Positions 8,681-14,301 of a stretch of 45,079 bases of DNA are shown one piece after another (position 1 is the first letter of the stretch; each line of letters begins with the position of its first letter). The stretch lies in assembly GCA_012838755.1 (NCBI GenBank), contig DUOQ01000085.1:1-45079 (forward strand), given 5' to 3'. A program made the translations under genes and the position numbers. Below the pieces are notes generated by a model that saw nothing but the letters and a program-made list of their open reading frames with translations, was not told the DNA's origin and ran no database searches. Source of the stretch: Propionibacterium sp. (GTDB lineage Bacteria; Actinomycetota; Actinomycetes; Propionibacteriales; Propionibacteriaceae).

Positions 8681-11137
8681 TCACTCCCCGAGTGCGAGGG
8701 CGGCCGCCGGGGGCACGCGTGATGCGCGCACCGAGGGCAGCACGGACGCGAGCCACCCGGCCAGCAGCGCCACCGCCGCGATGAGGGCCAGCCGGGCCCA
8801 CGGGAGAGCGGGCACGACCGTCGCGTCGGACGCGATGAGGGTCGCGACGCCGGCCACCCCGTAGACGGCTCCCAGCACCAGGCCGAGCACCACGGCGACG
8901 GCCGCCAGCAGGACGGCCTCCCAGCCCAGGGAGGCGCGCAGCTGGTCCCGGGTGAGTCCCATCGCCCGCAGCAGGCCCGATTCCTGGCGCCGCTCGTGCA
9001 CGGATAGGCCCAGCGTGTTGCCGATGCCCACGACGGCGATGACGACGGCCACCGCCAGGAGCCCCAGCACGACCAGGAGCACCGTGTTGATGATCTCCTG
9101 CATCTGGGCGCGCTGGTCGGCCAGCGACATGACCTGCACGGTGGGGCCGTCGCCGCCCAGGGCCGCGCTGATGGTCTCCACGGCACCCACCGGGTCGGCG
9201 TCGTCGGCCAGGCGCAGGCCGAGCGAGCGCGGGGCGTCCGGCTGCAGGGCGAGCATCGTGGACGCCGTGACGCCGCTGGTGCGCCCGAGGCCGGGCCGGA
9301 CCACGACCCGCAGCGCCACCTCGTGCTCGCCCGCCAGGGTGACCGTCGAGCCGTCGGCGAGTTCGGTCTCGGGCCCGGCGAGGAGGGTGTCGTCGGCAAG
9401 GCCGACCAGGAGATCCGGGTCGCGGAAGGTCGCGGCGGCGTCCCCGTCGAAACCGAGCAGGTGCAGCCAACGCTCGTCGTCGGCGGTTTCGACGCCGCCC
9501 TCGCGGAGCACCGTCGCCGCGGCGACCTCGGGCAGGGAGCGGGCCCGTTCGACCTGGGCGTCGGTGATCGGACCGGAGGAGATGACCTGGGCGTCCATGG
9601 GGAACTGGCCGTCGAGTTCGCGCTGGATGGACGCCTGCCCCGTCGCGGCGCCCACCGTCATCATCGTGACGAGGATCACCCCGACCAGGAGGGCGCCCGT
9701 GGTGGCCGCCGCGCGTCCGGGGTTGCGCACGGCGTTCTCGGCGGCGAGTTCGGCCGGGGCACCGCCGAGGTGTCCCATCCCGGGGGCGAACAGGCGGGCG
9801 ACCGCGGGTACGAGCCGGCGTCCGAGCGCCAGCACGCCGACCACGCTGAGCAGCCCGCCCGCGATGCCGACCAGCACGCTCAGGCCGGGCGACACCCCCT
9901 GAGCGGGCAGCACGACCGCGCCGACCGCGAGCAGGACGAACCCGACCACCGTGATCGCGGCCGCGAGGAGGGGGTGCCCCTGCCGGACGCGCGGGTCGAC
10001 GGCGGTCGCCGCCTGCGGGCGCAGGGCGGCCAGCGGGGCGATGCGCGTGGCCTGCCGGGCGGGAACGATGGCGGCCCCCAGCGCGAGGAGGATGCCCACC
10101 GCCAGCGGGACGAGGACGTCGCGCGGTGCGATGGCGAGCCCCTCGATCTGCAGGACGCCGCTCCCGCGGGAGAGCGGAGCGATCGCCGCGACGGCACCCG
10201 CCCCGAGGGCGAGACCCACCAGCGAGGAGGCCAGGCCGAGCAGCCCCGCCTCGACGAGCACCGTGCGGAACACCTGGCCCCGCGTGGCGCCCACCGTGCG
10301 CAGCAGTGCGAGCTGGCGCGTGCGTTGCGCGACCAGAATCGCGAAGGTGTTGGCCACCACGAGGCCGGCCACGACCACGGCGACGGCGCCGAACGAGAGC
10401 AGCAGCACGGTGAGCTGCTCGGAGCCACGGGTGAACTGCGTGATGCGCAGGTCGGACGCCTCGGCCGCGGTCAGCACCCGGGCGTGGGTCGCCGCGGTCT
10501 CGGGTAGGGCCCGGATGGCGTCGGTGAGTTCCTGCTCGGAGCCGGTGCCGTGCACGTAGAGGTCGGTGTAGCTCGTCCGCCCCGAGAGCTCGTGGATGTC
10601 GGGCATCTGCAGGAACACGTGGGGCGCCTCGAGGTTGGTGGTGGTGTCGGTGCCCGCATCGACGACGCCGACGAGGGTGAACTCGCGGGTGTCGTCCACC
10701 TCGAGGTGGACCGTGTCTCCGGGGGCCCACCCGCGCATCTGGGCGGCCACCTGGTTGACCAGCACCTCGCCGGGCGCCTCGGGGAGGCGTCCGGTGACGA
10801 GCGTCGTGCGCTCGGTGAGTTCGGGGACGGTCTGCAGCACGAACATCGACAGGTGGGTGCCGGCCGGGCTCATGGCCTGGGTCGTCACGACGGTCCGGAC
10901 GCGCTCGACGCCGGGCACGTCGCCGAGCCGGGTGACGTATTCGTCGGTCAGGGCGAGGGGATCGGGGACGTCACCGTTCTCGGTGAGGACGACCTTCGCG
11001 TCACGGATGGCGCCGCCGGCGGCGGTGCGCAGGGTCGCGTCGAGCGAGGTGGCCAGCATGAGGGCGGCGGCGACGAAGCCGACACCCAGGGCGAGGGCGA
11101 GGGCCGCCGACAGCAGGCGGCGGGGGGAGGTCAGCAC
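8681..11137 (-). CDS. ABC transporter permease, duplicated FtsX/MacB type
   Basis: An 818-residue membrane protein of the MacB/FtsX permease class, probably moving a lipid, lipoprotein or hydrophobic peptide outward or acting as a mechanotransducer; the substrate is unknown. An N-terminal membrane segment (about 10-30) precedes a large extracytoplasmic domain. Then come the first FtsX block of three helices, a central pair of helices with a second anchor (GALLVGVILVTMMTVG), a second extracytoplasmic domain, and a final FtsX block ending in ASRVPPAAALALGE. This two-unit arrangement with about ten helices is normal for Gram-positive FtsX-like permeases. The GTG start is 4 bases after the ATPase stop, so the genes are coupled. 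No accessory or two-component gene adjoins them. Confidence 0.92.
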   Translation of the reverse strand: MLTSPRRLLSAALALALGVGFVAAALMLATSLDATLRTAAGGAIRDAKVVLTENGDVPDPLALTDEYVTRLGDVPGVERVRTVVTTQAMSPAGTHLSMFVLQTVPELTERTTLVTGRLPEAPGEVLVNQVAAQMRGWAPGDTVHLEVDDTREFTLVGVVDAGTDTTTNLEAPHVFLQMPDIHELSGRTSYTDLYVHGTGSEQELTDAIRALPETAATHARVLTAAEASDLRITQFTRGSEQLTVLLLSFGAVAVVVAGLVVANTFAILVAQRTRQLALLRTVGATRGQVFRTVLVEAGLLGLASSLVGLALGAGAVAAIAPLSRGSGVLQIEGLAIAPRDVLVPLAVGILLALGAAIVPARQATRIAPLAALRPQAATAVDPRVRQGHPLLAAAITVVGFVLLAVGAVVLPAQGVSPGLSVLVGIAGGLLSVVGVLALGRRLVPAVARLFAPGMGHLGGAPAELAAENAVRNPGRAAATTGALLVGVILVTMMTVGAATGQASIQRELDGQFPMDAQVISSGPITDAQVERARSLPEVAAATVLREGGVETADDERWLHLLGFDGDAAATFRDPDLLVGLADDTLLAGPETELADGSTVTLAGEHEVALRVVVRPGLGRTSGVTASTMLALQPDAPRSLGLRLADDADPVGAVETISAALGGDGPTVQVMSLADQRAQMQEIINTVLLVVLGLLAVAVVIAVVGIGNTLGLSVHERRQESGLLRAMGLTRDQLRASLGWEAVLLAAVAVVLGLVLGAVYGVAGVATLIASDATVVPALPWARLALIAAVALLAGWLASVLPSVRASRVPPAAALALGE

Positions 11138-11141
11138 CGGG

Positions 11142-11831
11142 TCACCGCCGCTCGTCGGCGTCGACGCGCCCGTCGGCCAGGCGCAGGACCCGGTCGGCGT
11201 ACGAGGCGGCGTTCGCGTCGTGGGTGACCATCACGATGGTCTGGCCGAGGTCGGTGACCGACGCGCGCAGGAAGGTGAGCATCTGCTCGGACGCCGCGGA
11301 GTCCAGGGCGCCGGTGGGCTCGTCGGCGAACACCACGTCGGGCTTGCTGACCAGGGCGCGGGCGGCGGCGACGCGCTGCTGCTGGCCCCCGGAGAGCTCG
11401 GAGGGGCGGTGGGTGAGCCGGTCGCCGAGACCGAGGACGGCCACGACGTGGTCGAACCAGTCGGTGTCGGGCCGGCGGCGGGCCAGCTTGAGGGGGAGCA
11501 GGATGTTGGCCTGGGCGTCCATCGTGGGAAGCAGGTTGAACGCCTGGAAGATGAAGCCGACCCGCTCGCGGCGCAGCAGGGTGAGGGCCTTGTCGTCCAG
11601 CGCGGTGATCTCGACGTCACCGATCCAGGACCGGCCCGAGGTCGCGGCGTCCAGCCCCGCGGTGAGGTGCATGAGGGTGGACTTGCCCGACCCCGAGGGG
11701 CCCATCACGGCGGTGAACTCACCCCGGTGGATGTCGACGCTGACCGCGTCGAGCGCGCGGACGAGCGTCTCACCGCTGCCGTAGGTCTTGGTCAGGGCTT
11801 CGGTGCGGACGGCCGCGCCGGGTCGGGACAT
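11142..11831 (-). CDS. ABC transporter ATP-binding protein, MacB/LolD type
   Basis: The ATPase partner of the FtsX-type permease immediately downstream. The 229-residue protein has Walker [10 protein letters not shown], the Q-loop in FIFQAFNLLPTMDAQ, signature [15 protein letters not shown], Walker B VVFADEPTGALD and H-loop MVTHDANAASYADR. The FQAFNLLP motif and the compact length are typical of the LolD/MacB/FtsE subgroup. ATG 11831 is preceded by GAGGAG with good spacing. That ribosome site is complementary to a stretch further upstream in the leader (see the hairpin entry), so translation could be controlled if the leader is transcribed. Confidence 0.95.
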   Translation of the reverse strand: MSRPGAAVRTEALTKTYGSGETLVRALDAVSVDIHRGEFTAVMGPSGSGKSTLMHLTAGLDAATSGRSWIGDVEITALDDKALTLLRRERVGFIFQAFNLLPTMDAQANILLPLKLARRRPDTDWFDHVVAVLGLGDRLTHRPSELSGGQQQRVAAARALVSKPDVVFADEPTGALDSAASEQMLTFLRASVTDLGQTIVMVTHDANAASYADRVLRLADGRVDADERR

Positions 11832-11835
11832 GCGA

Positions 11836-11883
11836 ACTCCTCGTCACAGTGCTGGGGATTACCCCGGAACGGTAACGAGGAGT
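11836..11883 (-). promoter_or_regulatory. Possible Shine-Dalgarno-sequestering hairpin upstream of the ABC ATPase
   Basis: On the minus strand ACTCCTCGT (11883-11875) is the exact complement of ACGAGGAGT (11844-11836), which contains the ribosome site. GGGG and CCCC can pair inside the loop. It matters only if transcription starts upstream of 11883. Confidence 0.4.
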
Positions 11884-11924
11884 CGGCTGGCGTCGGATCG
11901 CCCGAGGGGCGGGAGATCGGGTCC

Positions 11925-11955
11925 CCCCACGGGCGCAGCGGGTGCCCCCGTGGGG
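11925..11955 (-). terminator. Stem-loop terminator after lexA
   Basis: CCCCACGGG and CCCGTGGGG form a perfect 9-bp stem just beyond the lexA stop on the minus strand. No T-run is present. Confidence 0.65.
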
Positions 11956-11961
11956 TGAGGG

Positions 11962-12780
11962 TCAGACGCGGCGCAGGACCGCGGTGACCTTCCCCAGGAT
12001 GGTCGCCTCGTTGCCGTCGATCGGCGCGTAGGCGGCGTTGTGCGGGAGCAGCCACACCTGCCCCGGCGTCCGCTTGAAGGTCTTCACCGTCGCCTCGCCG
12101 TCGATCATGGCGGCCACGATGTCGCCGTTGTTCGCGTCGGGCTGCTGGCGGACGACGACGTAGTCGCCCTCGCAGATGGCGGCGTCGATCATCGAGTCGC
12201 CCTTGACCTCGAGCAGGAACAGGGTGCCGTCGCCGACCAGGTCGCGGGGGAGCGGGAACACGTCCTCGACCCGCTCCTCGGCCAGGATCGGGCCGCCGGC
12301 GGCGATGCGACCGACCATCGGCACGTCCACCGCGCGGGAGACGTGCACGTCCTCACCCCAGCCGGACGCCGCGGGCTCGGCCTCGTCGGCCGCCTGGACG
12401 TGCTGCGTGGGCTGGACGATGCCCTCGCCCTGCGGCAGGTGCACCATGAGCGCGCGGGGGCGCTTGGGGTCGCGGGAGAGGAAGCCCTTGGCCTCGAGGA
12501 CCTTGAGCTGGTGGGTGACGCTCGAGGGCGACGCCAGGCCGACCGCGTCGCCCATCTCGCGGATGCTCGGCGGGTAGCCGCGGGTCTCCAGCGCCTCCTT
12601 GATCGTGTCGAGGATGAGGCGCTGACGGATCGTGAGGCCGTGTGCGTCCTCCCCGAGGGCGGGGAGCTGGCGGGCCTGCGCGATGGCAGCGATGTCGTCG
12701 TCGGTCGGCCGCCCGCGTCGGGTCTGCTTGGGAATCGCGGGTCGGTTCTTGCCGCGCCGCGTGTCGTCCGTTGTCGCCAT
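11962..12780 (-). CDS. lexA: SOS regulator LexA
   Basis: LexA represses SOS genes and cleaves itself when RecA filaments form on damaged DNA. The 272-residue protein has an N-terminal winged helix ([16 protein letters not shown] to about 110), an acidic linker, the cleavage site Ala161-Gly162 in VGRIAAGGP, catalytic Ser196 in KGDSMIDA and catalytic Lys233 in ATVKTFKR. The roughly 48 residues before LTIRQRL are longer than in E. coli LexA but usual in actinobacteria. No Shine-Dalgarno precedes ATG 12780; a TACCGT hexamer lies 6 bases upstream, suggesting a leaderless transcript. A LexA box overlaps the -35, indicating autoregulation. Confidence 0.97.
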   Translation of the reverse strand: MATTDDTRRGKNRPAIPKQTRRGRPTDDDIAAIAQARQLPALGEDAHGLTIRQRLILDTIKEALETRGYPPSIREMGDAVGLASPSSVTHQLKVLEAKGFLSRDPKRPRALMVHLPQGEGIVQPTQHVQAADEAEPAASGWGEDVHVSRAVDVPMVGRIAAGGPILAEERVEDVFPLPRDLVGDGTLFLLEVKGDSMIDAAICEGDYVVVRQQPDANNGDIVAAMIDGEATVKTFKRTPGQVWLLPHNAAYAPIDGNEATILGKVTAVLRRV

Positions 12781-12786
12781 GCGTCA

Positions 12787-12815
12787 ACGGTAGGGCAATC
12801 GAACGCCTCATTCAA
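12787..12815 (-). promoter_or_regulatory. lexA promoter (-35 TTGAAT, 17 bp, -10 TACCGT)
   Basis: On the minus strand TTGAAT is followed by exactly 17 bases and TACCGT, then 6 bases to the ATG. The -35 overlaps the SOS box. Confidence 0.65.
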
Positions 12816-12826
12816 ACATGTGTTCG
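12813..12826 (-). promoter_or_regulatory. LexA (SOS) box of lexA
   Basis: Minus-strand CGAACACATGTTTG fits the actinobacterial SOS consensus CGAACRNRYGTTYG at every position. It overlaps the lexA -35 element. Confidence 0.85.
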
Positions 12827-12852
12827 GGCGTGTTCGAACGGCGTGTCGCGCT

Positions 12853-12994
12853 GGGGCGTGCTGCAAATCTGAGTGCGGCGTCTCCCTGGTGTGCGACATG
12901 TCTGAGTGCGGAAACCCACGCTGTGGAGCATGTTTCCGCACTCAGATCTGCCACACGGGTTGGCCAGGTTCCGCACTCAGATCTGCCACACGGG
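12853..12994. repeat. Cluster of four CTGAGTGCGG repeats between lexA and the SOS gene
   Basis: CTGAGTGCGG occurs at 12869 and 12902 on the plus strand and at 12936 and 12971 as its complement. The copies at 12934-12959 and 12969-12994 are identical over 26 bases. The copies at 12902-12915 and 12932-12945 form a perfect 14-bp inverted repeat. The 12781-13138 gap holds these repeats plus the two flanking promoters and no gene I can support. Confidence 0.85.
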
Positions 12995-13055
12995 GAGGGG
13001 GTCGACAAGAAATGTCAGAGGCTGCTGCGAGGGTCTGGGGTGAACGAGGAAGACG

Positions 13056-13071
13056 TCGAACGATTGTGCGA
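13056..13071 (+). promoter_or_regulatory. LexA-type box A upstream of the SOS gene
   Basis: TCGAACGATTGTGCGA differs at one base from the perfect palindromic form TCGAACnnnnGTTCGA. It is the exact reverse complement of box B. Confidence 0.55.
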
Positions 13072-13078
13072 ATGGGAC

Positions 13079-13107
13079 TTGCAATCGCACAATCGTTCGA
13101 GAATACT
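13079..13107 (+). promoter_or_regulatory. Promoter of the SOS-region membrane protein (-35 TTGCAA, 17 bp, -10 AATACT)
   Basis: TTGCAA and AATACT are exactly 17 bases apart. Box B fills most of the spacer and box C follows the -10 by 2 bases, so LexA bound at either would block polymerase. Confidence 0.5.
13085..13100 (+). promoter_or_regulatory. LexA-type box B upstream of the SOS gene
   Basis: TCGCACAATCGTTCGA is one base from the palindromic consensus and lies in the promoter spacer. With box A it makes a perfect 16-bp inverted repeat with a 13-base loop. Confidence 0.55.
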
Positions 13108-13109
13108 GA

Positions 13110-13125
13110 TCGAACAGACGTTCGA
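13110..13125 (+). promoter_or_regulatory. LexA (SOS) box C, perfect palindrome
   Basis: TCGAACAGACGTTCGA is a perfect match to the actinobacterial SOS consensus. It lies just downstream of the -10 and just before the ribosome site AAGGAG. Confidence 0.9.
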
Positions 13126-13138
13126 AGAAGGAGTCACG

Positions 13139-13501
13139 ATGACCGCCCAGCTGTTGGAGTACACCTCCCCCTCCGACGCGCTCGTGCGCCGGGTCCGCGC
13201 CGCGCGCGCCGCCTCCGTCCGTGCCACCATCGCGCCCCACCGTGAGGGCAACGTCATCCACGCGCCCTGGGCCACCACGCAGGCCCGCGCGTGCGAGGTG
13301 GAACGTCCCGCCGCCGTGGTGGCCGCGCCCGGGCCCGTGCCGGCGATCGAGGCCGCGCCGGCCCGCCTGGTCTGGACCGAGCGGGGGATCGCGGTGATCC
13401 TGAGCCTCGTCGCGATCGTGACCGGCCTCATGGTGACGACCCTCGTGAGCGCCTTCCTCGCGGTGAGCAACGAACCGCTGGTGGCGCTCGTCGCGGGCTG
13501 A
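13139..13501 (+). CDS. Small SOS-controlled membrane protein, ChiZ/DivS/YneA-position candidate division inhibitor
   Basis: A 120-residue protein starting at ATG 13139 behind AAGGAG; the longer ORF-track frame runs back through promoter DNA. Residues 1-80 are Ala, Pro and Arg rich with no recognisable domain and look disordered. Residues 83-109 (GIAVILSLVAIVTGLMVTTL) form one membrane helix, and only about 11 residues follow. Arginines before the helix predict an N-in orientation. By position it matches mycobacterial ChiZ (Rv2719c), corynebacterial DivS and Bacillus YneA: divergent from lexA and, as in M. tuberculosis, next to nrdR. ChiZ also has a disordered cytoplasmic N-terminus and one helix, but ChiZ and YneA carry a LysM domain that is absent here. 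Three LexA boxes control it. A role in halting division after DNA damage is inference from position and regulation. Confidence 0.8.
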   Translation: MTAQLLEYTSPSDALVRRVRAARAASVRATIAPHREGNVIHAPWATTQARACEVERPAAVVAAPGPVPAIEAAPARLVWTERGIAVILSLVAIVTGLMVTTLVSAFLAVSNEPLVALVAG

Positions 13502-13525
13502 GCCCCGAGCCGGTGAGACCTCATG

Positions 13526-13558
13526 ACCCGGGTGTGTCGTCGTGCGACACGCCCGGGT
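13526..13558 (+). terminator. Terminator after the SOS gene
   Basis: ACCCGGGTGTGTCG and CGACACGCCCGGGT form a 14-bp stem with one G-U pair and a 5-base loop. It begins 24 bases after the stop, which argues against a lost LysM exon-like extension downstream. Confidence 0.75.
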
Positions 13559-13580
13559 CGCGGCTTCACTGGGCAGGGGC

Positions 13581-13610
13581 TTGCATTGTGGTCGCCTCTG
13601 CTCCTAACCT
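13581..13610 (+). promoter_or_regulatory. nrdR-nrdJ promoter (-35 TTGCAT, 18 bp, -10 TAACCT)
   Basis: TTGCAT and TAACCT are separated by 18 bases. The NrdR-box-like palindrome follows directly, and about 120 bases of leader precede nrdR. Confidence 0.5.
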
Positions 13611-13623
13611 CTACATGTAGTAG
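13608..13623 (+). promoter_or_regulatory. NrdR-box-like palindrome
   Basis: CCTCTACATGTAGTAG is centred on the palindrome CTACATGTAG and keeps the CTAnATnTAGT-type core of NrdR boxes (about 10 of 16 consensus bases). A weaker ACAC...GTGT site is centred 16 bp downstream at 13631-13632, near the usual spacing of paired NrdR boxes. Confidence 0.5.
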
Positions 13624-13741
13624 TTACACCGTTGTGTTTCGTCCACAGGTTGTGGTGGGAAGTACACAAGGTGTCAACGGTTCATCCACACGTTCCTCCA
13701 CAGCGGGGGACCGTTGCGGTCTTCATGAGAGGGGGCGCGGC

Positions 13742-14248
13742 GTGCACTGTCCATACTGCAGGTTCACCGATTCCCGCGTCCTCGACTCCCGTGTCGCCGA
13801 GGACGGCAGCTCCATCCGCCGCCGGCGGGAATGCCGCTCGTGCTCCAAGCGTTTCACCACCCTGGAGCAGATGCAGCTCGTCGTAGTGAAGCGCTCCGGC
13901 GTCGTCGAACCGTTCTCCCGCGAGAAGGTCGTCACCGGCGTCCGCAAGGCCTGCAAGGGGCGTCCCGTCACCGAGGCCGACCTGGCCAAGCTGGGCCAGA
14001 AGGTCGAGGAGAAGCTCCGCGCCAGCGGCCAGGCCGAGATCCCCGCCGACGACGTCGGCGTCGCGATCCTCGGGCCGCTGCGCGACCTGGACCCGATCGC
14101 CTACCTGCGCTTCGCGTCCGTCTACAAGCACTACGAGTCGGTCGAGGACTTCGAGGCCGAGATCGCCAGACTCCGCGCGGCTGCCGCCGCTGAGGCACCC
14201 AGCGAGCCGGCCCCCGTGCCGGCACCCACAGCCGAACAGCTGTTCTGA
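13742..14248 (+). CDS. nrdR: Transcriptional repressor NrdR
   Basis: NrdR senses ATP and dATP and represses ribonucleotide reductase genes. It starts at GTG 13742 ([16 protein letters not shown]) behind GAGAGGGGG; the ORF-track start at 13523 is upstream of the promoter. The N-terminal zinc ribbon uses CPYC and CRSC, followed by the basic [17 protein letters not shown] segment. The ATP-cone domain covers about 49-139 ([17 protein letters not shown] to [17 protein letters not shown]). The Ala/Pro tail after about 145 is an addition common in actinobacteria. It lies 53 bases before nrdJ, its probable target, and the NrdR-like box upstream implies control of both genes. Confidence 0.96.
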   Translation: MHCPYCRFTDSRVLDSRVAEDGSSIRRRRECRSCSKRFTTLEQMQLVVVKRSGVVEPFSREKVVTGVRKACKGRPVTEADLAKLGQKVEEKLRASGQAEIPADDVGVAILGPLRDLDPIAYLRFASVYKHYESVEDFEAEIARLRAAAAAEAPSEPAPVPAPTAEQLF

Positions 14249-14301
14249 CACACACCCGCCGGCGCGCGGCTCGCGCCGAAACACACCCAGGAGGAGAAGT
14301 T

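Noticed and set aside
12853-12994. CRISPR array
   Set aside because: The repeats are on both strands with unequal spacing, are too few, and no cas gene is present.
13502-13741. Frameshifted LysM domain after the SOS gene
   Set aside because: A terminator starts 24 bases after the stop, and no frame downstream shows LysM-like residues.
14249-14301. Cobalamin riboswitch before nrdJ
   Set aside because: The gap is 53 bases, far too short for the aptamer, and no B12-box-like sequence is seen in the nrdR leader.
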